NCBI RefSeq assembly: GCF_007860015.1
Contig: NZ_SJPS01000001.1
Span: 620,001 to 684,000 of the forward strand
DNA: 64,000 nucleotides
Source of the DNA: Bythopirellula polymerisocia
Lineage (GTDB): Bacteria; Planctomycetota; Planctomycetia; Pirellulales; Lacipirellulaceae
Direction: 5' to 3'
The notes under the pieces are model-generated. The model was not told where the DNA came from and did no database searches. It was given only the letters and a program-made list of their open reading frames with translations. This document shows, in pieces, positions 9,261 to 17,639 of this stretch. Each line of letters starts with the position of its first letter. The first letter of the stretch is position 1. The translations under genes and the position numbers were made by a program.

Positions 9261-10100
9261 AAACCCCCCAGTCCCCAGCCCCCGCATCCCAGCCCCTTCT
9301 TCTCTGACTAGCGCCTAGCAACCAGCGCCTCGCGCCTACTTCCCAGGTGGTCAAAAATAGTCTCTAAACTCTGCCCCCTGATTCCTTATAATGACAATCG
9401 CAAAGCACAGGTTTTCACTCCAGCCAATGAACTGAGAAGTTCGCACCGGTTCAGATGCAGCGGACCAATCGACAGTTCCATCAGTTGGCCAGAGGACGAC
9501 CGGTGCTGCGCGAAGTTTGTTCGATGTCTGCGCTTGGGGCGCCCCATTTTCCATCGAGAGCAATTCCAAAAATAGATTTCGCCACAGAGATCCCAGCGCT
9601 GCCCCTAGCCGCAACCTAAACAGGGAACAGGAAGATGGGTGACGTGTCAGATGTTTATGGAAGAAGTAGAACGCGGATAGACGCTGATTGGGCGGATTTG
9701 CGCGGATCAGATTGATTGTCTCGGTACGAATCAGCGAAAATCTGCTGAATCCGCGTTTGTCCGCGTCTAATTTCCCCCCCTCTTTGATTCTTGTTGAGAT
9801 AGATTTAGCCACCGAGCACACCGAGAGAAGGTTACGAACTTCAACCTTCCTCTGTGAACTCTGTGTCCTCGTTGGCCATGTTATTCCCCCCCTGTCCTCA
9901 GGCAGGCCGGGGCTATCTGTTATGGAAGGAGAAGAGAGGCGAGGACACCCGGGCCGTGCGGCATAGGAGACGAGCGAGGGGTTTTGTTTTAAAAACTCCG
10001 GTCCACCGACGGTGTCGCATTTTACGTAAGCCTTGGCTCGCCAACGAGTTGAAGCGATCCGCGCCGACGAAAAGTGGGGGGGTTATTTAATAAAAAAAAG
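9261..10100. repeat. Long inverted repeat, copy 1
   Basis: About 840 bases that recur in reverse orientation at 26310-27157 with only scattered differences by eye. The main one is a short length difference around 9805-9830. Inside are smaller fold-back modules: ACGCGGATAGACGCTGATTG... and its inverted counterpart near 9673-9770, AGCCACCGAG-bounded words near 9808-9890, and a segment near 9600-9640 with GCCGCAACC...GGAACAGGA, shared with the elements at 41.7 and 51.5 kb. No transposase or recombinase is encoded. Open frames inside it (for example 9351-9821, minus) are translations of repeat words and are not called as genes. Confidence 0.92.
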
Positions 10101-10526
10101 TTCCGATGAAAAATAGTACGTGCGTTGGATCATCGAGTCGTTTCAAAACTCTGGATGAAGCATGAGTTGATGGCTATGACCACCACAAGGGCTGAAGGCG
10201 TTTGGTGGCGCGAATTACCAGCGCGTTGAGAGTGAGATCAGGCTCCAGGGTAAGGGTCGGGGGCGCCGACCCATACTATCTCTCCCCTGGCCCCTCTGCT
10301 GTGGCCCTCCGCTGGTGATATGACTCAACAATTTGCAAATCCTCGGTTGTTGTGGGCACGCTTCTCTGTGTATTCGAGCCTGAAATATCGTTGTAACTGA
10401 GTGGCCATCTAACCAAAATCGCTGCAAATCGCCACGGAACCCATTGAACAACCACCTTTTGCAGCTACAATATATGTAGCTGCAAGAACACTATTTGCAC
10501 ACACAACCTCGGCGAGACCTATATAT
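10101..10526. other. Gene-free stretch between long repeat and small-gene cluster
   Basis: No convincing gene. It contains a G/C-rich hairpin, GGGTCGG (10254-10260) and CCGACCC (10266-10272), in REP-like surroundings, and the perfect palindrome at 10459-10485 listed separately. The only frame of note (10215-10451, minus) has no family resemblance and crosses the hairpin. Confidence 0.5.
10459..10485. promoter_or_regulatory. Operator-like perfect palindrome
   Basis: TTGCAGCTACA and its exact reverse complement TGTAGCTGCAA are separated by ATATA, an 11-base perfect dyad with a five-base A/T spacer. It ends 41 bases before the ATG at 10527, where a promoter would be expected. The A/T centre and half-site length fit a dimeric repressor site better than a terminator, because no T-tract follows. 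The regulator is unknown. Confidence 0.55.
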
Positions 10527-11036
10527 ATGTCAAAAGTCACTATTACCCGGGATGAGTTCCTCGCAGACCGTCAGGGAAGAACCTTTGCTGATGTACTAAA
10601 TGACCCGGATCAGCCCTTCGAAGAAATGCTCGCCTTTTTTAGTGATGAGAATCGGCAACGACGCATGGAAGAATCCGAAGTTCACCACGATCGCGCCCCC
10701 ATGGCGGGTGTGGTCCGCGAACTTGAATCTCTACCAGCCATCAATCAGTTTCTCTCGGAAATCCATGCACAACGAACTCAACGATTGCGGCAAGCGATTG
10801 GCGTCCTAGTTCGCATAATCATGCAACGCCGCGGTTGGAAGAAAACTGGTAAAAAAGGCTCCCTAGGAGTTCGCGCTGATGCGACTGCGCATGTTCCGGC
10901 CCACAACTCGGGTGGATTGGCTCTGTGGTTTGTCCGAGCCGAACGCTATGAGCTGGCAGAAGGAATGCCGTTCCGACCGGTATCAGTAAGATCTAAAGAA
11001 CTACAGGCAGGACGCGCAGAGCGATCGACTGCTTAG
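10527..11036 (+). CDS. Hypothetical protein
   Basis: A 169-residue protein that I do not recognise. It starts MSKVTITRDEFLADRQGRTF and contains an acidic N-terminal half (FEEMLAFFSDENRQRRMEES), a helical middle (LPAINQFLSEIHAQRTQRLRQAIGVLVRIIMQRRGW) and a basic C-terminal tail. There is no signal peptide or membrane span; a cytosolic protein is likely. The start is preceded by GGCGAGACC and by a perfect palindrome 41 bases upstream, which supports it being an expressed and regulated gene. It heads a set of short plus-strand genes just inside the long inverted repeat. Confidence 0.6.
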   Translation: MSKVTITRDEFLADRQGRTFADVLNDPDQPFEEMLAFFSDENRQRRMEESEVHHDRAPMAGVVRELESLPAINQFLSEIHAQRTQRLRQAIGVLVRIIMQRRGWKKTGKKGSLGVRADATAHVPAHNSGGLALWFVRAERYELAEGMPFRPVSVRSKELQAGRAERSTA

Positions 11037-11363
11037 CGTTGAAGCTTGTGAAGGATCAATTCCCACGTCGCTCTTAAAACCATTCGCAGTTTCGCTCAAA
11101 GACGAAGGATTCGCCTGCCGCATCCGTGTCGATAGCATTGAATTCGCTCGTGAGGTTCTCCTGAGTTTGAGCAATGCTTTTGTCTTTAAAACGAGTAACC
11201 CGATGCAGAGCAGCTGGAATCCGCCCCAGTGCATCTTTTGGATCGCGTATGGCTCTCAACTCTCGCACCGTAAATTAGTAGGCCTGTTGTCCGCAATTCC
11301 TGGAGTGGAACTCCGATAGCGCGACGCAAGGATGAGAGTTTAGCTACCTGAAGTTCAAAAATA
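11037..11363. other. Gene-free stretch
   Basis: Short frames exist on both strands but none shows a family pattern, a ribosome site or codon use like the neighbours. It could hold a decayed gene: the following TPR-like frame starts only 17 codons or fewer after an in-frame stop and has no ribosome site, as if its 5' part had been lost. Confidence 0.35.
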
Positions 11364-11765
11364 ATGCAGTTCAAGTTACTAGAATCACCGCTCTTCTCAA
11401 AATTTCGCGCATCATGGCTTTACCGTCGCGGAATATTGCATGCAAGACTAAGCAAGAATGTATTGGCGGTCGCTGATTACACGAGCGTGATTGAAATGGC
11501 AGATGCGCCCGCCAGTATTCGTACAATGGCTCTCTACAATCGAGCACTGGTTTACTGTGCCACGTCGTGCGGAGTGCAGGCCGTTGAGGACCTCCAAAAG
11601 GTGTTAGAGATGCCTGGTGCGTCGGAACAAGTTAGAACTGAAGCGCGCAGAAAGCTCGTCAGAATGCAGCGCAGTTCCAATCGGGCCGACTCGAGCAACC
11701 CGCGCGACGAAGCATACCCCGAGGGAGGAGTTCCAGAGAAAAATCGTCCCGACTCGTCAACGTAA
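11364..11765 (+). CDS. Short TPR-like protein, possibly a truncated remnant
   Basis: A 133-residue frame with tetratricopeptide-like helical pairs: WLYRRGILHARLSKNVLAVADYT / SVIEMADAPASIRTMALYNRAL and VQAVEDLQKVLEMPGASEQVR. The phrase VIEM.DAP..IR..AL.NRA is typical of planctomycete TPR proteins with repeats spaced around 40 residues. Such proteins are normally much longer with a receiver or nuclease-type N-terminal domain, so this may be the 3' end of a broken gene. The tail (RSSNRADSSNPRDEAYPEGG) is low in complexity. The upstream stop is close and no good ribosome site is visible. Confidence 0.45.
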   Translation: MQFKLLESPLFSKFRASWLYRRGILHARLSKNVLAVADYTSVIEMADAPASIRTMALYNRALVYCATSCGVQAVEDLQKVLEMPGASEQVRTEARRKLVRMQRSSNRADSSNPRDEAYPEGGVPEKNRPDSST

Positions 11766-11821
11766 GCCCATTCAATTCGAAAAGCATTACCACGATCCTT
11801 AGCAACCCAGGAGAACAACTG

Positions 11822-12019
11822 ATGATGAATGAGAGTGATGCCACGCGAGAGTGGCGGCAGCTTTTTGAGGGGCAGTCTATTACCACACAATTGCTGGTTA
11901 AAGCTGAGTCACTGGTAGGGCAGTTGCCATCGGAAAGTCCATTGCGATTGCGCTTTGCGACTGAGATCGATGAACTACGCCACCTAAATCAACCTGCGAT
12001 TTCGAAGAAAAAGCGTTGA
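11822..12019 (+). CDS. Small hypothetical protein
   Basis: A 65-residue protein, MMNESDATREWRQLFEGQ and onward, with a helical amphipathic body (TTQLLVKAESLVGQL; LRLRFATEIDELRHL) and a basic tail (ISKKKR). The start is well supported by AGGAGAA seven or eight bases upstream. It lies directly before a small zinc-ribbon-like gene. Together with that gene it looks like one of the many short planctomycete genes of unknown role; no function is assigned. Confidence 0.55.
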   Translation: MMNESDATREWRQLFEGQSITTQLLVKAESLVGQLPSESPLRLRFATEIDELRHLNQPAISKKKR

Positions 12020-12052
12020 AGTACAAATATTTTCCAGCATCCAGGAACATCC

Positions 12053-12244
12053 ATGAACAATAAGAAACCACACCCGCTCGCGAGTCCATCCAAAGCAAAA
12101 ACATGTCCGGTTTGTGGTCATTCATCGTACTCACCGACCGGCGTCCATCCTCAGTGCTCGGTCTCGCAAGCGGACGAACCGCGGCGGCTGCAATTGGCTG
12201 CCGATAGAAGGGCAAGAGTTGATTTGGTCAAGAACGCTACCTAA
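12053..12244 (+). CDS. Small zinc-ribbon-like protein
   Basis: A 63-residue protein with the cluster CPVCGHSSYSPTGVHPQC (about residues 18-35). A CxxC knuckle followed by HxxC suggests a single zinc site. After it comes QADEPRRLQLAADRRAR, a charged helix. AGGAACATCC precedes the ATG at 12053. The protein has no membrane segment and is probably cytosolic, perhaps binding nucleic acid or a partner protein. This reading rests only on the Cys/His pattern. Confidence 0.6.
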   Translation: MNNKKPHPLASPSKAKTCPVCGHSSYSPTGVHPQCSVSQADEPRRLQLAADRRARVDLVKNAT

Positions 12245-12466
12245 ACAGTAGCTATTTCTGGTGCTTTACTCGAATGATGCGACGACTGAGCGAACAAGTT
12301 GTCTTGCGGCCGAAGCACCTGGAATCAGGAGATTCGCTACGGTTGCAATACGGTGCCGCTGATACCTGTATTGTATTTGCAGAGTTCTCACAAAGTGAAT
12401 TAATTGAGGCCTTAGAATGATCTTTCTCCCCATACAGAATGCCATACACTCTCAAGGAGTCCCCGC

Positions 12467-14794
12467 ATGGCTTATACAGACCTACGAAAAATCGCGTTTG
12501 TTGGTGACTATCTACCTCGCAAGTGCGGCATCGCAACCTTCACTCACGATCTCCGAAGTGCAGTAGCTCTCTACGCACCCTCTGAATGCATCGTAGTTCC
12601 GGTAGATGACATTGCGGACAGCTACGAATATCCTCCAGAAGTTCGCTTCCAGATCACTGAACAAGACCTGGGGTCCTACCGTCGTGCTGCTGATTTCCTC
12701 AATTTCAGTGACGTCGATGTCGTTTCTTTGCAGCATGAATTCGGTATCTATGGAGGCCCTGCTGGTGGGCATATCTTGGCGTTTTTGCGCGACCTTAGGC
12801 GACCCGTTGTAACCACGCTCCATACGGTACTGCCGCACCCCAGTGACAACCAAAAACGTGTTATGGACCAATTGATCCATCTCTCCGCACGTCTGGTTGT
12901 AATGACCGAGCGAAGTCGCTCTATGCTTCGCGAGGTTTACAAAGTGCCTGAGAAAAAAATCGATCTTATAGTGCATGGCATTCCAGATCGTCCCTTCGCC
13001 GATCCGAATTTCTACAAAGATCAATTTGGAGTTGAAGGGAAATCCGTTGGTCTGACATTTGGCCTGCTCTCACCAAACAAGGGCATTGAATGCGTCTTGA
13101 AAGCACTGCCCGAGGTAATTCGAGAATTTCCCAATTTCATGTATATCATTCTAGGAGCCACCCATCCGAGTCTTGTTCGAACCGAAGGCGAAACCTATCG
13201 GATAAGCCTGGAGCGAATGGCCAAAGAACTGGGGATCCAGAAGCACGTCAGCTTTTACAATCGCTTTGTCGAATTGCACGAGTTGACCGATTTCATTGGT
13301 GCAGCTGATTTGTATATCACACCCTATTTGAATGAAGCCCAGGCCGTTTCTGGTACGCTTGCCTACGCGTTTGGCTGCGGCCAGGCTGTAATCTCAACAC
13401 CGTATTGGCATGCCGAAGAACTCTTGGATGACGATCGTGGAGTACTCGTACCGTTTGCTGACTCTCCTGCGATTGCTCGAGAGATGATTTCGTTACTAGG
13501 CGACGATCAGCGTCGACACGCGATGAGAAAGCGTGCCTATTTGTTGGGTCGCGAGATGGTCTGGAGTCACGTTGCCGGACTGTACCTCAATTCATTCCAG
13601 GTCGCTCGTCGTAGTCCTACACAAGTTCCCAAGCCGTTGGCAGTTCGAACCTTAGAAGAACAACCACTGGCAATGCCGAGCTTAAATCTAGACCACCTTC
13701 TACGAATGACAGATTCGACCGGGATCTTGCAGCATGCATGTTATTCAATTCCAAACAATCAAGAAGGCTATTGCACTGACGACAATGCCAGAGCGTTGAT
13801 TCTAACAGTGTTGCTCGAAGAACTGGGCAAAGATTCGCGAGAAGTGCATCAGTGTGCTTCCACCTACGCCGCCTTCCTCAACTATGCGTTTGATTCGGAG
13901 ACGGGAAGATTTCGCAACTTCATGAGTTACGACCGCAAATGGCTCGAGAAAGACGGTTCGGACGATTCACAAGGCAGAGCGATCTGGGCGCTGGGAACTT
14001 GCATCGGCCGGTCGCAGCGGAGGAACCTCCAAGCCTGGGCGGTCCAACTATTTGAACGAGCATTGCCAGCATGCGCGGAAACGACTTCCCCACGAACTTG
14101 GGCCCTCGCTCTTATTGGCATCCATGAATATTTCCGCCGACTTAGTGGAGATCGACTGGTCAATCAAATGCGAGAAATCTTGACCAATAAACTAATCGGA
14201 TTGTACGAAAACGTCGCTACCGACGATTGGCCGTGGTTTGAGGAGATAGCCTCCTATAACAATGCCAGACTCTCACAAGCACTGATTCTCAGCGGTAGGT
14301 GGGGAGGCAACGAGCGTGCCCTCGAAATCGGACTCAAGTCGCTCCGCTGGCTTGCAGAGAAGCAACTATCACCGCTCAGTCGTTTCCGCCCAATTGGCAG
14401 CAATGGATTCTCACCACGAGGCAAACCAGCGGCGGAGTTCGACCAGCAACCGATCGAAGCTCATGCGATGGTTTCGGCTGCGATCGAAGCTCGAAATGCG
14501 GACGACGACCACTTTTGGAGTGACCAAGCTCACCTCGCTTTCGACTGGTTCCTGGGTCGGAATGATCTAGGGCAACCTCTCTACGACACAGGAACTGGAG
14601 GCTGCCACGACGGTCTACAAGAGAATCGACTCAATGAAAACCAGGGTGCCGAGTCGACTTTAGCTTTCCTGCTTTCACTCTCTGAGATGGAACTCCTGGA
14701 AAGCTCGGTAGCAGTTTTCCAACCGTCGTTGTCGACGGTATTGAAATCGACTACAGAAAAAGTAACCCGATTGGGCTTAGTACATGCAACTTGA
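12467..14794 (+). CDS. GT4 glycosyltransferase with C-terminal helical-barrel domain
   Basis: A 775-residue two-domain protein. Residues 1 to about 395 form a GT-B fold family 4 glycosyltransferase: an N-terminal donor/acceptor start (KIAFVGDYLPRKCGIATFTHDL), VVSLQHEFGIYGG, VTTLHTVLPHP, then LTFGLLSPNKGIECVLKALP and a C-terminal nucleotide-sugar site (DLYITPYLNEAQAVSGTLAY). Residues about 407-775 resemble an alpha/alpha-barrel (six-hairpin type) domain, with HACYSIPNNQEGYCTDDNARAL and FDQQPIEAHAMVSAAIEA. AAGGAG lies before the ATG. The next gene, a GH130 enzyme, overlaps its end by eleven bases. GT4/GH130 pairs of this kind are associated with mannose-containing glycans in other bacteria. The exact sugar is an inference. 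Confidence 0.88.
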   Translation: MAYTDLRKIAFVGDYLPRKCGIATFTHDLRSAVALYAPSECIVVPVDDIADSYEYPPEVRFQITEQDLGSYRRAADFLNFSDVDVVSLQHEFGIYGGPAGGHILAFLRDLRRPVVTTLHTVLPHPSDNQKRVMDQLIHLSARLVVMTERSRSMLREVYKVPEKKIDLIVHGIPDRPFADPNFYKDQFGVEGKSVGLTFGLLSPNKGIECVLKALPEVIREFPNFMYIILGATHPSLVRTEGETYRISLERMAKELGIQKHVSFYNRFVELHELTDFIGAADLYITPYLNEAQAVSGTLAYAFGCGQAVISTPYWHAEELLDDDRGVLVPFADSPAIAREMISLLGDDQRRHAMRKRAYLLGREMVWSHVAGLYLNSFQVARRSPTQVPKPLAVRTLEEQPLAMPSLNLDHLLRMTDSTGILQHACYSIPNNQEGYCTDDNARALILTVLLEELGKDSREVHQCASTYAAFLNYAFDSETGRFRNFMSYDRKWLEKDGSDDSQGRAIWALGTCIGRSQRRNLQAWAVQLFERALPACAETTSPRTWALALIGIHEYFRRLSGDRLVNQMREILTNKLIGLYENVATDDWPWFEEIASYNNARLSQALILSGRWGGNERALEIGLKSLRWLAEKQLSPLSRFRPIGSNGFSPRGKPAAEFDQQPIEAHAMVSAAIEARNADDDHFWSDQAHLAFDWFLGRNDLGQPLYDTGTGGCHDGLQENRLNENQGAESTLAFLLSLSEMELLESSVAVFQPSLSTVLKSTTEKVTRLGLVHAT

Positions 14795-16235
14795 ACGAAC
14801 TGGGATTGTACTTGCACCGAACAGTCGGCGCGTAGTCCTCCGCAACTTTACCCCCCCCGGGGATCAGCGCAAGCTGAAAATTATTGCCCGCATCGCCATG
14901 CTCTCGGAAGCGGAAGTAGATCGGCTCCTAGAAAACGTTTTCGAAGAATTCAATGGCCGCCATCAAAAACCACGAGAGTTCTTCCTCAGGCGATATGAGG
15001 CGGTACGAAGCTACGTACTCACCGACACAACATTGAGTGAAAATCGTCGTATCTTGATTGGTGCCTACTTCACTCAAGAATACGCACTCGAATCGGCCGC
15101 ACTATTTAATCCGTCGATCGTTTGGCATCCTGATCAGACTAATCTACCAGAGGGATCTAAACGATTTGCACTAAGTCTCCGAGCGACTGGTGAAGGCCAC
15201 ATTTCTTCCATTACTTTTCGCTCCGGCGTGGTGGACAATTCAAATGCGATCAGAATTGATGACGCAACTCGTTTTGTGACAACTCCTGATGCGGTTCCAG
15301 ATTCTTTATACGAGAAAGCTCTTTTCCAACGGAAGCTAATCGAACTTGGACTGGCAAACAGCTTTGCCGAACATGTGCTCTCACGCCTTGAGGAGAATTT
15401 TACCCTAAAGCAATTGGAAGCCACGATCCAAATCACTATCCGCGAAAATCGTGATCAAAAAGAGTCGCTAACGTTATTCTTCAAATCAATCATCATGCTG
15501 GCGAAGTCCAACTATGAGCTCACTTACAGTCCAGAGCACGGCCTCTCGGAGCGATTGATATTCCCCTTTGGGCCCACGGAATCCAACGGAATCGAAGATG
15601 CCCGCTTTGTGGAGTTTCAAGAAGAAGACGGCTCAACGCACTACTACGCAACCTACAGCGCCTACGACGGCAAAATGGTACTCCCGCAGTTGCTGGAGAC
15701 GGACGACTTCCTCCACTTCAAGATGCATACCCTCAATGGACCAGAAATTGCCGACAAGGGTCTCGCGCTCTTTCCCCGGAAGTTAAACGGACATTATGCC
15801 ATGCTCTCTCGGCAGGATGGTGAAAACCTGTTCCTGATGTATTCGGACATGCTCCACTTCTGGTACTCCAAAGAGATCCTCTTGAAACCTACCTTTCCTT
15901 GGGAGTTTGTGCAGGTGGGAAATTGCGGCTCGCCCATCGAAACCGATGTTGGGTGGCTGGTGCTCAGCCATGGGGTAGGCCCCATGCGAAAATACTCGAT
16001 TGGAGCTTTTTTGGTAGACCTCGACGACCCGTCTCGCTTAATCGGACGACTGAAACAACCCCTCGTGACACCGAATGAAAATGAACGTGAAGGGTATGTC
16101 CCCAACGTTGTCTATAGTTGCGGGGCCGTGGTACACAATGGCCAATTGATCGTTCCATATGCGATGTCCGACTATGCCACCACTTTTGGAACCGTCCCAC
16201 TTGATGAATTGCTAGCAGCTATGGAACCAGTGTAA
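14784..16235 (+). CDS. Glycoside hydrolase family 130 protein (mannoside phosphorylase or mannosidase)
   Basis: A 483-residue cytosolic enzyme without signal peptide. An N-terminal helical region (residues 1-100) precedes a five-bladed beta-propeller typical of GH130: ALFNPSIVWHPD, GIEDARFVEFQEEDGSTHYYATYSAYDG, GLALFPRKLNGHYAMLSRQDGENL, WEFVQVGNCGSPIETDVGWLVLSHG and EGYVPNVVYSCGAVVHNG. GH130 enzymes act on beta-mannosides, either by phosphorolysis or by hydrolysis. The long N-terminal extension fits the subgroup that contains beta-1,2-mannosidases, but which one cannot be told here. The ATG lies inside the last codons of the GT4 gene, so the two are translationally coupled. Confidence 0.88.
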   Translation: MQLERTGIVLAPNSRRVVLRNFTPPGDQRKLKIIARIAMLSEAEVDRLLENVFEEFNGRHQKPREFFLRRYEAVRSYVLTDTTLSENRRILIGAYFTQEYALESAALFNPSIVWHPDQTNLPEGSKRFALSLRATGEGHISSITFRSGVVDNSNAIRIDDATRFVTTPDAVPDSLYEKALFQRKLIELGLANSFAEHVLSRLEENFTLKQLEATIQITIRENRDQKESLTLFFKSIIMLAKSNYELTYSPEHGLSERLIFPFGPTESNGIEDARFVEFQEEDGSTHYYATYSAYDGKMVLPQLLETDDFLHFKMHTLNGPEIADKGLALFPRKLNGHYAMLSRQDGENLFLMYSDMLHFWYSKEILLKPTFPWEFVQVGNCGSPIETDVGWLVLSHGVGPMRKYSIGAFLVDLDDPSRLIGRLKQPLVTPNENEREGYVPNVVYSCGAVVHNGQLIVPYAMSDYATTFGTVPLDELLAAMEPV

Positions 16236-16399
16236 GGATATTTTTTGAATTGGGAATTTTCGCTTCGTCCAACTTTTCTTGCAAAAATTGGGCCGCCACT
16301 TGTGCTATTACTGATCTTGCCAACCCAGACCTTGGCGACGTTGTTCCAAGACATGCTTTCAAAACATTACCCTCAGCACTGACTCAATCCTCGATCAGC

Positions 16400-16414
16400 A
16401 CGGCCTCTGGCCGT
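16400..16414. terminator. Possible hairpin between convergent genes
   Basis: ACGGCC and GGCCGT are separated by TCT in the 211-base gap between the GH130 gene and the oppositely oriented decarboxylase beta-subunit gene. The stem is perfect. There is no T-run on either side, so termination would not be by the classic intrinsic mechanism. Confidence 0.3.
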
Positions 16415-16446
16415 ATAGTCCACTGCGGATGATGCGTAGTAATCAA

Positions 16447-17595
16447 CTACATTGCCAGTTGCGACCACAACACACCTGCTGCGATGGCCGAGCCGATTAC
16501 TCCAGCCACGTTCGGTGCCATGGCATGCATGAGCAGATGGTTTTGAGGGTCCTCGTTCAATCCGATTACATGCACGACCCGGGCGGAATCAGGTACGGCA
16601 GAAACTCCCGCAGCTCCCAGAAGTGGGTTGATCGGTTCGTGGAGAAACAGGTTCATGAACTTGGCAAATAGAATGCCACCCCCGGTTGCCACGGCGAAGG
16701 AGACTGCTCCGAGTACAAAGATTAATATCGAGGTGGGCTGCAGAAAATGATCAGCACTCGTACTGCAACCGACGCAGAAACCCAGCAGGATCGTCACAAT
16801 GTCGATGAACACTGTGCGAGCCGTGTTGGCCAAGCGTTCGGTAACGGTGCATTCCTTGAGTAAGTTGCCAAAGAAGAGCATGCCAATCAGCACCAAGGCT
16901 CCGGGAGCCAGCAATGTGCAGATTAAGAAAGCAGCAATCGGAAAAATAATCCGCTCGCGCCGAGAGACATGGCGAGGACGCTTCATTTTGATGAGTCGTT
17001 CTTCCCGAGATGTCAGAAGGTACATGATCGGCGGTTGGATCACTGGTACGAGGGCCATGTAGGAGTAGGCCGCGATTGCGATCGCGCCCAAGAGCGAGGG
17101 GGCCAGTTTCGAGGATAGAAAAATCGCTGTGGGTCCGTCGGCACCGCCAATGATTCCTACGGCACCTGCTTCCTGAGGAGTGAACCCAAGGCAGAGTGCA
17201 CCCAAGAACGTCAGAAATACCCCGACTTGAGCCGCAGCTCCCAGCAGCACAAGCTTGGGGTTGGAGAGCATAGTTGAGAAATCGGTCATCGCCCCGATCC
17301 CCAGAAATATGAGCGGTGGATAGACACCTTTCTCAACACCGAAGTAGAGATACCGCAGCACACTCCCCTCGTCGTAGACCCCCAGACTCATGCCCTCGAC
17401 AACAGGAATATTACCTACCACGATTCCAAAACCAATGGGAATGAGCAATAGCGGCTCGTAGTGTTTGGCAATGGCCAGATACACAAACAAGAGGCCAATC
17501 ACGATCATCGCAACGTTACCAACATGCATGCCTGGGAAAGCAGTCGTTTGGTAGAGCTGTGCTGCTTTGGAGCTCAAGTATTCAACAAACTCCAT
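16447..17595 (-). CDS. oadB: Na+-translocating decarboxylase beta subunit
   Basis: A 382-residue integral membrane protein of the OadB/MmdB/GcdB family. This subunit carries out decarboxylation of carboxybiotin and drives Na+ out of the cell. Ten or so hydrophobic segments are visible. The key ion-binding signature GGADGPTAIFLSSKLAP is at about residues 150-166 (Asp153), and the second conserved block (GAAGVSAVPDSARVV) is near the C-terminus. GGAG lies about eight bases before the ATG. It is the last gene of the dodecin-carboxyltransferase-biotin carrier-OadG-OadB operon. The family acts on oxaloacetate, methylmalonyl-CoA, glutaconyl-CoA or malonate. The partner subunit here is a CoA-ester carboxyltransferase, and the neighbours point to methylmalonyl-CoA. 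Confidence 0.96.
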   Translation of the reverse strand: MEFVEYLSSKAAQLYQTTAFPGMHVGNVAMIVIGLLFVYLAIAKHYEPLLLIPIGFGIVVGNIPVVEGMSLGVYDEGSVLRYLYFGVEKGVYPPLIFLGIGAMTDFSTMLSNPKLVLLGAAAQVGVFLTFLGALCLGFTPQEAGAVGIIGGADGPTAIFLSSKLAPSLLGAIAIAAYSYMALVPVIQPPIMYLLTSREERLIKMKRPRHVSRRERIIFPIAAFLICTLLAPGALVLIGMLFFGNLLKECTVTERLANTARTVFIDIVTILLGFCVGCSTSADHFLQPTSILIFVLGAVSFAVATGGGILFAKFMNLFLHEPINPLLGAAGVSAVPDSARVVHVIGLNEDPQNHLLMHAMAPNVAGVIGSAIAAGVLWSQLAM

Positions 17596-17639
17596 GGATG
17601 ATGGCTCCGATCAATGCCAGAAACTCTCTGTTCTAAAAC

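Noticed and set aside
9351-9821. 156-residue minus-strand frame in the long repeat (and the 159-residue twin at 26588-27067)
   Set aside because: It is the translation of palindromic repeat words (DADKRGFSRFSLIRTETINL). Its preservation in both copies follows from the DNA identity and is not independent evidence, and there is no ribosome site or family match.
9261-10100. Insertion sequence with transposase
   Set aside because: The repeat is long and nearly identical to its partner, but encodes no transposase, integrase or reverse transcriptase, and has no clean terminal repeats or target duplication.
10215-10451. 78-residue minus-strand frame
   Set aside because: It crosses a G/C-rich hairpin, has no ribosome site and no recognisable pattern.
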